A stretch of 64,000 nt of DNA from JBILXY01 sp044378055 (GCA_044378055.1 JBILXY010000004.1:1-64000); one strand, 5' to 3'; counted from the first letter of the stretch, positions 7,379-15,524 are shown. Made by a program: numbers and translations. The notes: generated from the letters alone by a model not told the origin.

Positions 7379-8782
7379 TTAGGATTGTATTTTTAATCCT
7401 AGCTCTTTCAATTGTTCCAAAGAAACTTCGCTTGGCGATTCCATCATTGGATCCTTTCCTTCTCCAGTTTTGGCAAAGGCTATTGTTTCCCTAATGTTTG
7501 GTTCGTTTTGTAAAATCATCATTAATCTATCAAAACCAAAAGCTAAGCCGCCATGTGGAGGTGTTCCGCTGTCTAAAGCCTTAAGCATGTGAGAAAAGTT
7601 TTTGTTAATTCTTTCCTCGCTGTAACCCATAATTTCAAACACTTTTTTAAGATATTCAGACTTATGATTTCTAATTCCTCCCCCTCCAATTTCGTATCCG
7701 TTTAAAGCAATATCATATTGGGCAGCTACAATTTCGCCAATATTAGTTTTGTTTTTCAAATCTTCTAAATATTCTGGTTTAGGTGAAGAAAATGGGTTGT
7801 GGGAAAAAGTCCAACCGCTTTCTGGATTGTTTTCATCGGTTTTTTCAAAGAAAGGAAAATCTATTACCCAGCAAAAAGCCAATAAATTAGGGTCATTTTT
7901 ATCTTCTCTGATATCTGGCTTATCATTTCCATATTTTTCCATAGCTTCTTTATAGCTTAATCTTGGGAATGGAATCTGCTGAATTTTCTTTTCTGGGTAA
8001 ATTGTTTGAACCAGCTCGATAAGCATTTTCTCGTTTACGGCCATTACATCTTCTTGGTTAACAAAGCTTAATTCTAAATCAATTTGAGTAAATTCTGGCT
8101 GTCTGTCTCCTCTGGTGTCTTCGTCTCTAAAACACCTTGCTACTTGGAAATATTTTTCGAAACCAGCCGACATTAAAAGCTGTTTATATTGCTGAGGAGA
8201 TTGTGGAAGAGCATAAAACTTTCCTTGATCAAGTCTGGAAGGAACAATGTAATCACGGGAACCTTCTGGTGTAGATTTGGTTAAATTAGGTGTTTCAATT
8301 TCAAAAAAGCCTTCCTTGGAATAGAAATTTCTAACAAACTGCAAAACTTGGTGTCTGTTCTTCATATTGTTTTGCATTCTCTCCCTTCGTAAATCTAGAT
8401 ATCTATTTTTCAATCTAATTTCTTCATTAATTTCTCTTCCATCCGAAGAAACATCAAAAGGAGGAGTTTCAGCTTGGTTAAGAACAATAATTTCCAAAAC
8501 TTCAATTTCAATATTTCCATTTTGTTTATCTGGCTGTATATTTCTTTCTGGTCTTGGGTTTACCTTACCCTTAACTTCTACAACCCATTCTGGCCTTACC
8601 GTTGAAGCAATTTCTAAAGCTGAAGTATTATTTGGCAGAACAACACCTTGAACTTTTCCTGTTACATCTCTGAAATCTAAAAAGATTAATTTACCTTGGT
8701 CACGGCGAACATCTATCCAGCCTTTGATAGTTACTTCTTGGTTTATATTATCTGAAAGTTTGTTGATGTAAGTTCTTATCAT
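7379..8782 (-). CDS. aspS: Aspartyl-tRNA synthetase lacking the GAD domain
   Basis: The 467-residue class II synthetase charges tRNA-Asp. An OB-fold anticodon domain (1-~105) is followed by the catalytic core: motif 2 around FRDEDTRGDRQPEFTQIDLE, and motif 3 FGFDRLMMI near the C-terminus. Bacterial signatures are present (YGNDKPDIR, GGGIRNHK). Bacterial AspRS normally carries a ~130-residue GAD insertion between YGxDKPDLR and the xWVxDFPLFE strand; here KPDIR runs almost directly into LLAFCWVIDFPFFE, so the insertion is missing. This explains the length against the usual ~590. Whether the enzyme also charges tRNA-Asn cannot be read, but gatA at 39419 points to a transamidation route. No SD. 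Confidence 0.95.
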   Translation of the reverse strand: MIRTYINKLSDNINQEVTIKGWIDVRRDQGKLIFLDFRDVTGKVQGVVLPNNTSALEIASTVRPEWVVEVKGKVNPRPERNIQPDKQNGNIEIEVLEIIVLNQAETPPFDVSSDGREINEEIRLKNRYLDLRRERMQNNMKNRHQVLQFVRNFYSKEGFFEIETPNLTKSTPEGSRDYIVPSRLDQGKFYALPQSPQQYKQLLMSAGFEKYFQVARCFRDEDTRGDRQPEFTQIDLELSFVNQEDVMAVNEKMLIELVQTIYPEKKIQQIPFPRLSYKEAMEKYGNDKPDIREDKNDPNLLAFCWVIDFPFFEKTDENNPESGWTFSHNPFSSPKPEYLEDLKNKTNIGEIVAAQYDIALNGYEIGGGGIRNHKSEYLKKVFEIMGYSEERINKNFSHMLKALDSGTPPHGGLAFGFDRLMMILQNEPNIRETIAFAKTGEGKDPMMESPSEVSLEQLKELGLKIQS

Positions 8783-8922
8783 AACGAAAATTTATTAAAA
8801 AGATTATTTTATGTATTATTTTGCTAGTCAAGCAGTTACCACACCAAAATAAATGATTTGGTAATTATCCATTTATAACATATCAACTAAAAAACTTTGT
8901 TTTTTGTATTGTAACAGGCTTA

Positions 8923-8949
8923 GATCCTGAAATAAATTCAGGACGACAG
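8923..8949. repeat. CCTGAATTTATTTCAGG palindrome, copy 1
   Basis: A 27-base element whose reverse complement matches 11854-11880 at 26 of 27 positions. The core CCTGAA, ATAAA, TTCAGG forms a hairpin with GATC and GACGACAG flanks. It lies in the aspS upstream region. Confidence 0.75.
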
Positions 8950-8996
8950 TTTACTAAATGTTGACATTTTAGCTGATTTTTGTATAAATCATTTTT

Positions 8997-9209
8997 ATGA
9001 ACTCCTCTTCTAATACCAACGCTTTTTATTTATTATCTTGGATCGGCTTTTGCATCGCTCTTCTTGGAACTTTAATTGGTGTACTTCGCCTTGAAGCCGA
9101 CATCCAAACTAAAGGTTTCTTTGCTATGTCTTACCTATTTTCAGTTTTCGCAACTTTCACCTTAGGTAAAGTAATTCGTGATAGAGCTGAAGAAAAAAGA
9201 ATGAAATAA
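8997..9209 (+). CDS. Small membrane protein, YiaA/YiaB two-helix type
   Basis: The 70-residue protein has two membrane helices (~10-30 and ~40-57), followed by the basic tail GKVIRDRAEEKRMK. Arrangement and sequence (SWIGFCIALLGTLIGV, then KGFFAMSYLFSVFATFTLGKVIRDR) resemble the YiaAB two-helix domain, including the conserved K-x-V-R-D-R after helix 2. The function of that family is unknown. A second small membrane protein starts 1 base after the stop, making a two-gene operon. Confidence 0.65.
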   Translation: MNSSSNTNAFYLLSWIGFCIALLGTLIGVLRLEADIQTKGFFAMSYLFSVFATFTLGKVIRDRAEEKRMK

Positions 9210-9210
9210 T

Positions 9211-9342
9211 ATGGATAAAGATAGCTGGATTATTTTATCGGCTTTTGTGGTAATTGTGTTAGGTTTACTAATTTACTTGTCCACCACCGGAACAATAAAT
9301 ATAGACTGGAATTCTATCTTAAATATTAAAGAATATAACTAA
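9211..9342 (+). CDS. 43-aa single-pass membrane protein
   Basis: A short gene from ATG at 9211 to TAA at 9340-9342. The peptide begins MDKDSWIILSAFVVIVLG, has one hydrophobic helix (~6-25), and ends with a short polar tail. It begins one base after the stop of the YiaAB-like gene and a terminator follows the stop, which together support it as a real second gene of that unit. No homology can be claimed. Confidence 0.55.
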   Translation: MDKDSWIILSAFVVIVLGLLIYLSTTGTINIDWNSILNIKEYN

Positions 9343-9358
9343 AAATAAACCACTAATT

Positions 9359-9381
9359 CCCCTTTTGGGGGTTATTTTTTT
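9359..9381 (+). terminator. Terminator between convergent genes
   Basis: CCCC, TTTT loop, GGGG, then GTTA and seven T (9375-9381). It ends the two small membrane-protein genes; its right side contains the stop codon of the convergent desaturase gene. Confidence 0.75.
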
Positions 9382-10403
9382 CCCAATTTCCTAAGATGTT
9401 GGTAATGATTTTGCAATGCTACGATGAGGTTTGGAAATTCCTTGTATTCTAAACCATTTTCTAGTGCTACTTCCCTGATTATAGAATTTATTTGTGGAAA
9501 ATGAACCATACTAATGTGGGGATAAACTTGGTGAACAATATGGTAATCCATTCCGGCATACATTAAGCTTAATAATTTATTACCATTCGCATAATTGGAA
9601 GTCACTTTAATCATATGTTCCGTCCATTCTTCAGGAATTTTGTTTTCAGAATTAGCCGAGATAAATTCACTGCCAATAAACAAATGGGAAGGTTGAATAA
9701 TTAGGGAAATATATAACCCAGCCACAACCATCAAGGCAATGTAACCCAGGATAGCCGACTGGAATCCCAAGAATAAAATTGGAATTATTATTAAGAAAAT
9801 AACATGGCTAATTTTCCCAAGCCAATAGCCAATTTTGGCCTTCAGCGGATGACCTGAAAAGTATTTATTAAATGTATGAAAACTAAAAACAGTATAAAAT
9901 GCGGCCGTGCAATACACAATCCAAGCGTAAATATGTTGAAATTTATGCCATGGCTTTTTTTCCTGTTTGGGAGAAAGGCGTAAAAATGGTTCTAAACCAA
10001 TATCTGGGTCTTGGTGGTCTATGTTGGTGAAAGTGTGATGGAAAGCGTGGGCTTGACCGTATTTATCCGAACTTTTCCCTATAAAATCGCTAAAAAATAG
10101 CATTAGTTTATTCTGCCAAGCTTTGTTACCAAAAGCCCTATGTGTTGCCTCGTGGGTTATTGCCCCTAAAACCCCAATTAAAAACCCCGTTAAGATACTA
10201 AAAATTAAATTTAACCAAACATTATTTCCCAAAAAAAGCCAGCTAAAATAGCTTATTAAAAGTGAAATAAAAACTAGAATACTAAACCAGTGAAGTTTTG
10301 AATTTCCAGTTTTTTCCAAATTATTTGCAACAAAATAAGCCTCTACTTTTTCATCAATAGCCTTATATAAATTGCCGTGGAAAACTTGGTAAGAAATTTG
10401 CAT
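9372..10403 (-). CDS. Membrane fatty-acid desaturase
   Basis: The 343-residue integral membrane protein has the di-iron histidine boxes of membrane desaturases: HEATH (84-88), HAFHH (119-123) and, near residue 290, DYHIVHQVYPH, where the last His of HxxHH is Gln. Four or more hydrophobic helices (~40-80, ~165-235) surround them. The enzyme would introduce a double bond into acyl chains using O2 and an electron donor; no donor gene is seen nearby. CPR bacteria usually lack fatty-acid synthesis, so the substrate may be host-derived lipid (inference). No SD. Confidence 0.85.
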   Translation of the reverse strand: MQISYQVFHGNLYKAIDEKVEAYFVANNLEKTGNSKLHWFSILVFISLLISYFSWLFLGNNVWLNLIFSILTGFLIGVLGAITHEATHRAFGNKAWQNKLMLFFSDFIGKSSDKYGQAHAFHHTFTNIDHQDPDIGLEPFLRLSPKQEKKPWHKFQHIYAWIVYCTAAFYTVFSFHTFNKYFSGHPLKAKIGYWLGKISHVIFLIIIPILFLGFQSAILGYIALMVVAGLYISLIIQPSHLFIGSEFISANSENKIPEEWTEHMIKVTSNYANGNKLLSLMYAGMDYHIVHQVYPHISMVHFPQINSIIREVALENGLEYKEFPNLIVALQNHYQHLRKLGKK

Positions 10404-10475
10404 TCACAGTATTATAACAAGCAAATTAAAGTTGGTCTAAAATTAGTCTGGGCATATAAAAATGGACACAACAAA

Positions 10476-10492
10476 GGAGGGTTAACCCCTCC
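10476..10492 (-). terminator. Possible terminator of the exported helical protein gene
   Basis: GGAGG (10476-10480) pairs with CCTCC (10488-10492). On the minus strand it is followed by TTTGTTGTG, a weak U-tract, 22 bases after the stop of the gene at 10514. Confidence 0.4.
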
Positions 10493-10513
10493 CTATTTTA
10501 GTACTTTAAAAAA

Positions 10514-11134
10514 TTAGTTATCCATCATTTTTCCCATTCTGCCTTTATGCTCTCCTCCCATTCTTGGCCCGCCAATTTGCACAGACTTTCCTGCTTTAAC
10601 TTGCTCTACTGCTTTATTGTAAAGATTGTCTAACATTGTATCTGTTATCTCTTTTGGTGCTTTATTTTCGTCCATTTTTGGAGCTTTGCTTGAATCAAAG
10701 TTTGGGTCAGATTCCCTTAGTTTTTTTTGTTCATCGCGAAGTGTTTTTACGCTTTCAAAGTATTCCTTAGCTGTGGTTTTAAAACCATCTTTATTGTTAA
10801 TATCAGCTTTTAGAATTTCGGTTAATTTGGTTTCGTATTCAGTATTTTTGGCCTGAATTAATTCCATATTAGCACCCCTTTGCTTCATGTTTTGCAAATC
10901 TGTTTCGGTTAAGCTGTTAATTTTGCTTAGTCTTTCTTCAGACTTAGTTTTAACTTCACTGGTTAAGGCAGTTTTTAAGGCCTCAAGATTTCCAGATTGC
11001 AACGCTGTTTTCACAGATTCATTTTGCATTAATGGTGCAGCTTGGGTTGTAACAGTTACAAGTCCTGCTGTTCCGGCTACGGCTAGTAAACCGATAGCTA
11101 AATATTGTTGTGGTTTGGTTGAAAGAAATTTCAT
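10514..11134 (-). CDS. Exported helical protein of unknown function
   Basis: The 206-residue protein starts with a likely signal peptide (hydrophobic stretch AIGLLAVAGTAGLVTVTTQA, cleavage near residue 32). The rest is almost wholly helical, rich in Lys, Glu and Thr, with no cysteines. The layout of amphipathic helices recalls periplasmic chaperones of the Spy/LTxxQ kind, but I see no LTxxQ pair, so I do not assign it. The C-terminal ~20 residues are Gly/Met/Arg-rich (IGGPRMGGEHKGRMGK), unusual for the rest of the chain. It is a monocistronic minus-strand gene. Confidence 0.6.
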   Translation of the reverse strand: MKFLSTKPQQYLAIGLLAVAGTAGLVTVTTQAAPLMQNESVKTALQSGNLEALKTALTSEVKTKSEERLSKINSLTETDLQNMKQRGANMELIQAKNTEYETKLTEILKADINNKDGFKTTAKEYFESVKTLRDEQKKLRESDPNFDSSKAPKMDENKAPKEITDTMLDNLYNKAVEQVKAGKSVQIGGPRMGGEHKGRMGKMMDN

Positions 11135-11241
11135 ATTAATGTACTTATTGTACTATTAAATTATAACACTTTATTCTGACCAAAATATGACTATGCTGTT
11201 TTCTTTGATTAAATAGAGTAAAGCCAGGCACTTCTATAAGA

Positions 11242-11772
11242 CTAATCGACGAGTTTAACCAAATATTTCTGTTTTAATTTTGCAATTTTTGGGTTAATAA
11301 CCAACTGGCAATAGCCTTGATCTGGGTTATTTTTAAAATAGTTTTGATGATAATCTTCAGCAGGATAAAATATATCTAATTTTTCTACCTGGGTTACAAT
11401 TCTATCATACCAATCTTTCTGGCTTTCTTCCATAACTTTTTCAATTACAGGAAGCTGGTTTTCGTCTTCATAATAAACTACAGAGCGGTACTGAGTTCCA
11501 ACATCGGCGCCTTGCTTGTTTAATGTTGTAGGGTCATGCAGGTGGAAAAATATATCTAAAATTTCTTCAAGCTTAATAATGCTGGGGTTATAAGTAATTT
11601 GAACAACTTCAGCATGGCCTGTTTCACCAGAACAAACTTGCTGATAAGTTGGGTTTGAAACGCTTCCACCAGCATAACCAGACACAACTTTTTCCACACC
11701 CTTAACCAACTGGAAAACCCCTTCCACACACCAAAAACATCCCCCGCCCAAGATTATAGTTTCAAAATTCAT
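11242..11772 (-). CDS. msrA: Peptide-methionine (S)-S-oxide reductase
   Basis: MsrA reduces methionine-S-sulfoxide in proteins with thiol reductant. The protein has the catalytic GGGCFWCVEGVF motif near its N-terminus, VSGYAGG, the GETGHAEVV strand, DPTTLNKQGADVGTQYRS, and the C-terminal EDYHQNYF. A longer start at 11793 would prepend MEFFILI; I choose Met at 11772 because MsrA sequences begin just before the FxxGCFWC strand. No msrB is adjacent. It is cytoplasmic, with an oxidative-stress repair role. Confidence 0.93.
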   Translation of the reverse strand: MNFETIILGGGCFWCVEGVFQLVKGVEKVVSGYAGGSVSNPTYQQVCSGETGHAEVVQITYNPSIIKLEEILDIFFHLHDPTTLNKQGADVGTQYRSVVYYEDENQLPVIEKVMEESQKDWYDRIVTQVEKLDIFYPAEDYHQNYFKNNPDQGYCQLVINPKIAKLKQKYLVKLVD

Positions 11773-11853
11773 AATAAGTATGAAAAATTCCATTCAAACA
11801 AAATGTCAATACCGGTAAAATTGGAGCAAGCGTGCCATCCTAAATTTGCTACA

Positions 11854-11880
11854 CTGTCATCCTGAATTTATTTCAGGATC
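11854..11880. repeat. CCTGAATTTATTTCAGG palindrome, copy 2
   Basis: Inverted relative to the copy at 8923-8949, with 26 of 27 bases equal. The one difference (A or G) lies outside the stem. Confidence 0.75.
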
Positions 11881-12088
11881 CAAAGATTTTGAGTAATATA
11901 CCTGCTTATAAACTAAAAAATTTCCCTCTTGAAGCACTGGTACAGTTCGGGTTTCCCGAACGACATGAGTGTCCGAAGGGGTGGCAACTTTCAAGGGTTC
12001 CCTAAAATTTTAATTTTTGGGATGAAGTTGACGGGGTGTTTTCCATGCTAAACCACCCTAAAATCTTAGAACCTACAATCCTAAACCA

Positions 12089-12110
12089 GGAGACTAGGAG
12101 TCTCCCCTAC
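12089..12110. repeat. GGAGACT hairpin element, copy 1
   Basis: GGAGACT-AGG-AGTCTCC followed by CCTAC. It matches 41478-41499 at 20 of 22 bases. The reverse complement begins GTAGGGGA, like the hairpin at 5908-5932. Confidence 0.65.
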
Positions 12111-12230
12111 TGCCAAACCACCATAAAAAACAACTTTCAGAAAATTTACCCAAAAAAAATGTCCCTTTGTTTTAAAACTCAGGGAACGGGAAACAACCGG
12201 GAACAAGCAAACACGAGAAAAAATGAAAAA

Positions 12231-12434
12231 CTAAGCTGCAAGAGGATAATCTTGGAGAATACTTAGCGCACGTTGCATCTCTGCCTCGGAAACACCTGTA
12301 AAATGTGGCTGTGGCTGAAGATCCCAAACAGCAACAATTTCATCATCGGTAAGATTCCGACCAAGTTGTGACATAATTGATTGCACTTGAGCTTGAACAG
12401 TTAGACTTGGATCAATCATGCTAGCAGTAATCAT
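12231..12434 (-). CDS. Orphan 67-aa protein with SD
   Basis: The start is supported by AGGAGA (12443-12448 on the complement), eight bases before the ATG. The protein MITASMIDPSLTVQAQVQ... is acidic and helical, with no membrane segment; I do not recognise the family. The gene looks less AT-rich than its surroundings. It is divergent from the orphan gene at 12583, with ~150 bases between, and a minus-strand TTGACA near 12500 suggests its own promoter. Confidence 0.55.
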   Translation of the reverse strand: MITASMIDPSLTVQAQVQSIMSQLGRNLTDDEIVAVWDLQPQPHFTGVSEAEMQRALSILQDYPLAA

Positions 12435-12582
12435 AGAGTTTTTCTCCTATAGAATTAATGACTCTTAAATATATAAATTCTATGTTTTTAAGCTTTTGTC
12501 AAGAACTAATTAAAATTTTACTCTTCCCAAAACCAAAATTATGTGCATTAATTAAATGCTATCTAAATTAGGAGCAAAACTT

Positions 12583-13020
12583 ATGGGATCAGATGAATTG
12601 ATTCCAATTGATTTCTGGTCTTTGGATCGTGAAGATAGAAAGTTGGTCACTGGTATGATTAATCGTATTCAGAGAGATAACCCTTCAAATCATGTGACAG
12701 AGCCGCATCATGAAACAAATTTCGCCACCTTTTCTTCACCGCAAGAAATGGCCATGCTTACAAGGGCATACCTGGTGCAGGTCAGTCAAGGACAAGGGCG
12801 ATATGGAGATGAATTTCACAGTTGGTCAAGGCTGAAAGATTGCTTTTTCAGTGAACTACTTCGTACAACTTTTGGTCATAACTTCCTTCCACATGGAGGA
12901 TGTAGCCCAGAAATTGCGAAACTGAGAATCGAGAGTTTGGGAATTATTTCCGAAACCTACTTATTCTTCACTGTTCGTGGGTTTTTCTACGAATTCAATC
13001 ACTTGCTACCTAAAAACTAG
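12583..13020 (+). CDS. Orphan 145-aa protein with SD
   Basis: An ATG at 12556 is possible, but TTAGGAG (12568-12574) sits eight bases before the ATG at 12583, which I choose. The protein is soluble with several His and Trp residues (VTEPHHETNF, EFHSWSRLKDCFF, FGHNFLPHGG); no known motif is recognised and no signal peptide is visible. A terminator follows. Base composition is less AT-rich than the neighbours. It is a divergent partner of the gene at 12231; whether they work together is unknown. Confidence 0.55.
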   Translation: MGSDELIPIDFWSLDREDRKLVTGMINRIQRDNPSNHVTEPHHETNFATFSSPQEMAMLTRAYLVQVSQGQGRYGDEFHSWSRLKDCFFSELLRTTFGHNFLPHGGCSPEIAKLRIESLGIISETYLFFTVRGFFYEFNHLLPKN

Positions 13021-13053
13021 CCAATTGAATTTAGGATAAACCAAAAAATTTAT

Positions 13054-13087
13054 AAACGCCAAATGCAACCATGCTAGGCGTTTTTTT
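13054..13087 (+). terminator. Rho-independent terminator
   Basis: AACGCC pairs with GGCGTT around an inner TGCA/TGC stem, followed by seven T. It ends the orphan gene at 12583, just before the convergent polA stop. Confidence 0.85.
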
Positions 13088-13102
13088 AATGCCCAATTTT
13101 CC

Positions 13103-14809
13103 CTACTCCTTCCCTTCTTTCCAGTTATTCCCAATTCCGGCTTCAACTAAAACTGGCACTTTTAAGGGTTGTTTTAATTGCATGGTTTCAACCACCATTT
13201 TAGAAACTTTTTCAGCAATTTCTGTGCTGCATTCAACCACTAATTCATCGTGAACTTGTAAAACTATTTGGGCTTTTAAATTTTCCTTTTGAAACTTTTC
13301 ATCTAGAAGAATCATAGCTTTTTTGATTAAATCGGCGTTGCTGCCTTGCAGAACTGCGTTAAAAGCTGCTCTTTCATCAAGTTTTCTTAACATTACCATA
13401 CTTGAATTTAGGTTTGCAAAATACCTTCTTCTACCAAACAAAGTTTCCACATAACCTGTTTCTTTAGCTTTAGCAATAGTTTCTTCGATAAACGGTTTAA
13501 CTTTAGAAAATTTGGCGAAATATTTGTTAATAAAAGCTGCTGCTTCCTTCTGGGAAATTCCAAGTTGCACGGCTGTAGCAAAGCTTCCCTGCTGATAAAC
13601 CAAGGCAAAATTCAAAGTTTTTCCCAATCTTCTTTGCTGTTTGGTAACCTGTTCTAAAGGAACATCAAAAATTTCCGAAGCTGTTCTTTGGTGAATATCT
13701 TGGTTTAAAGCAAAAGCTTCTGTTAAAACCTCATCCCCACAAAAATGGGCCAGTAAACGCAGTTCTATTTGGGAATAATCAGCGCAGATTAAAGAATTTC
13801 CATTTTCAGCAGCAAAACAAGAACGAATTAAAGGACCATATTCTGGGTTACGAATTGGTATATTTTGAAGGTTTGGGTTATTACTAGAAATTCTACCAGT
13901 AGCCGATCCTAATTGGTTATATTGGGTATGAATTCTACTTTTTTCATCTAAAACTTGAAGGAAAGTTTGGGTGTAAGTTGAACTTAATTTTGCCACAGTT
14001 CTGTAATCTAAAATGGGCTGAATTAAATTATTTTCATCGGTTAAAAGAAGTTCTTCCAGCACCGCCCTATCTGTGGAAATTTTACCAGTTTTGGTTTCCT
14101 TCAACAAATAACCCGCCTTCTTCAAAGCCTCCCCCAACTGAGCCGGACTATTCAAATTAATGGATTCGACTTTTTTTGTTTCGCCAAATATTTCCCCAAA
14201 CTTACCCAAAATTTCTTCCTGCAACTGGTTTACTTTTAAAGTAAGCTTTTCAGCTGTATCTTCCAAAGAGGCTTTGTTAATATACACCCCATAATTTTCA
14301 ATTTTAGCCAAAACAAAAGCCAAAGGAGATTCAATTTCCTGCCACAATTCATAAATTTGAGGCGGTAAATTTTCCTTCAAATACAAGTAAGCATTAATTA
14401 AATAACCACTTTTTAAATCATCACCAGAAGGAATTTCCAGAGCATCAACAACACCAGTAGTACCCCTGGTAAGGGGTGAAACCAAAGGTTTCGGGGTAGT
14501 ATGGGTAACCCCCAATTCCAAACCAACCCCAATATCAAAACAATTTTTAGGAAAATTAGAAAACAAACCAACTTGATGTGCAAAATCTTTGGCGTTCAGA
14601 AAAATCAATTTCGAGTTTTGTTCCGAAATCCAATTTTTAAAATTAGTAATGTCGGTGTCCGAGTTTAACGGAAGACTAAGTTTTTCAGATTGAATTTCAA
14701 CGTCAGATAATTCTTCGCGCCATTCCAAATAAACAGTTTTAACCCCAAAATCTTCAGCAACGTACACCGCAATTATTGTATTATTTGAGGAAGGAATTTG
14801 TGGAAACAT
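13103..14809 (-). CDS. polA: Family-A DNA polymerase, polymerase core only
   Basis: The 568-residue protein keeps the polymerase domain (~residue 150 to the end): motif A DYSQIELRLLAH, motif B RRLGKTLNFALVYQQG and motif C VHDELV. Arg, Lys, Phe and Tyr of the O-helix are kept, but the usual FG and YG are FA and YQ. No 5'-nuclease domain is present, and the N-terminal ~145 residues are a remnant of the 3'-5' exonuclease fold with no DxE motif, so proofreading is probably absent. Residues ~103-118 (TTPKPLVSPLTRGTTG) are encoded by a dispersed palindromic repeat. It would act in repair and Okazaki-fragment filling. No SD. Confidence 0.9.
   Translation of the reverse strand: MFPQIPSSNNTIIAVYVAEDFGVKTVYLEWREELSDVEIQSEKLSLPLNSDTDITNFKNWISEQNSKLIFLNAKDFAHQVGLFSNFPKNCFDIGVGLELGVTHTTPKPLVSPLTRGTTGVVDALEIPSGDDLKSGYLINAYLYLKENLPPQIYELWQEIESPLAFVLAKIENYGVYINKASLEDTAEKLTLKVNQLQEEILGKFGEIFGETKKVESINLNSPAQLGEALKKAGYLLKETKTGKISTDRAVLEELLLTDENNLIQPILDYRTVAKLSSTYTQTFLQVLDEKSRIHTQYNQLGSATGRISSNNPNLQNIPIRNPEYGPLIRSCFAAENGNSLICADYSQIELRLLAHFCGDEVLTEAFALNQDIHQRTASEIFDVPLEQVTKQQRRLGKTLNFALVYQQGSFATAVQLGISQKEAAAFINKYFAKFSKVKPFIEETIAKAKETGYVETLFGRRRYFANLNSSMVMLRKLDERAAFNAVLQGSNADLIKKAMILLDEKFQKENLKAQIVLQVHDELVVECSTEIAEKVSKMVVETMQLKQPLKVPVLVEAGIGNNWKEGKE
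14457..14500 (-). repeat. Bipartite palindromic element inside polA
   Basis: Contains ACCCCT-GGTA-AGGGGT and GAAACC-AAA-GGTTTC in tandem, flanked by GTAGT and GGGGTAGT. Its reverse complement matches the elements at 14975-15020, 15978-16023 and 50399-50445 apart from the loops. It is translated in frame as part of the exonuclease remnant. Confidence 0.85.
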
Positions 14810-14932
14810 ATTGCGTTGTTTTAGTAAAAACTATTAACCGAGATTAAATTGTAATATCTACCAAAAACCCCAATTCCACAAAATATGTCAATTACAAGGA
14901 TTCACATTCCTCAAAATGTAATAATTACAAGG

Positions 14933-15088
14933 AGTAGCGGCGATCGCGGATCGCCATTGTCAAAACGAAGCCAAACTACCCCGAAACCTAACGGTTTCAC
15001 CCCTAGATAGGGGTACTTCTACTCTGCCATTAAACCACTCTCCCTTGTAAAGTGAGGCGGAGGGCGTAGCGGCGATCGCGGATCGCCA
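14933..15088. repeat. 156-bp direct repeat, left copy
   Basis: Matches 15936-16091 with only two base differences seen. From left to right it contains a GGCGATCGCGGATCGCC hairpin (14939-14955), the bipartite palindrome (14975-15020), a CTCCCTT/AAGTGAG imperfect hairpin (~15038-15055), and a second GGCGATCGCGGATCGCC hairpin (15071-15087). The rest of 14810-15194 holds no gene. Confidence 0.9.
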
Positions 15089-15194
15089 ACCAAACCACCC
15101 ATCTTGACTATTTTCAAAAAAAGGCAAAAAATAAGAAAAATTAATTTTTTCAGAAAAAAGAAAATATTCATAACTTTACTAAAATTCATAATAT

Positions 15195-15524
15195 ATGCCT
15201 AAAATCAAAAGACCAAAGCCAGATAAAGACAATATTCCAGAAATTCAAAGTTTCAGACTTATTGTAAACCCAAAAAATGGCACGGTGGTTATTCCAAAAT
15301 TAGCAAGGCAACGCCTAGGAATTTCTGCAGATAAGCCAAACATTACTATAAACATTTACAAAGATAACCGAACCGAAATTACCGTTCCCAAATATTCCTT
15401 AAAAGATGTTTTATACAACCTACCCCCATTAATTCCACCTAGGTTTGTAACCGACGAAGAAATGAAGGAAGCCACTGAAGATGCCGCTATTAATAGATAT
15501 TTAAAAGGAACTATTGATTTATGA
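15195..15524 (+). CDS. AbrB-type antitoxin of a PIN toxin pair
   Basis: The 109-residue protein contains a SpoVT/AbrB-like swapped-hairpin domain at ~20-65 (LIVNPKNGTVVIPKLARQRLGI, then NITINIYKDNRTEITV), the DNA-binding fold of VapB/MazE antitoxins, with a C-terminal helical tail (TDEEMKEATEDAAINRYLKG) that would bind the toxin. Its TGA overlaps the toxin ATG by 4 bases (ATGA), so the two are cotranslated. The pair is expected to repress its own promoter. It lies between the two 156-bp direct repeats. There is no SD; the ATG follows an AT-rich TATA-like run. Confidence 0.8.
   Translation: MPKIKRPKPDKDNIPEIQSFRLIVNPKNGTVVIPKLARQRLGISADKPNITINIYKDNRTEITVPKYSLKDVLYNLPPLIPPRFVTDEEMKEATEDAAINRYLKGTIDL

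Larger units (their letters stand above)
11773..12230. other. Intergenic region carrying several palindromic repeats
   Basis: No credible gene. It holds: the 27-base CCTGAATTTATTTCAGG element at 11854-11880; a perfect palindrome GTTCGGG-TTT-CCCGAAC at 11945-11961; the hairpin element GGAGACTAGGAGTCTCC plus CCTAC at 12089-12110; and, on the minus strand, TCCC...GGGA enclosing GTTTTAAAAC followed by a T-run at ~12150-12185, a possible terminator for the gene at 12231. An open frame at 12036-12266 is repeat-derived. Confidence 0.5.

Noticed and set aside
12036..12266. Plus-strand open frame of 76 codons
   Set aside because: It is built from palindromic repeats and low-complexity sequence, and overlaps the SD-supported minus-strand gene.
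3690..15524. UGA recoded as glycine, as in Gracilibacteria/SR1
   Set aside because: TGA ends the antitoxin gene at 15524 inside an ATGA overlap with its toxin, and conserved proteins have no internal UGA.
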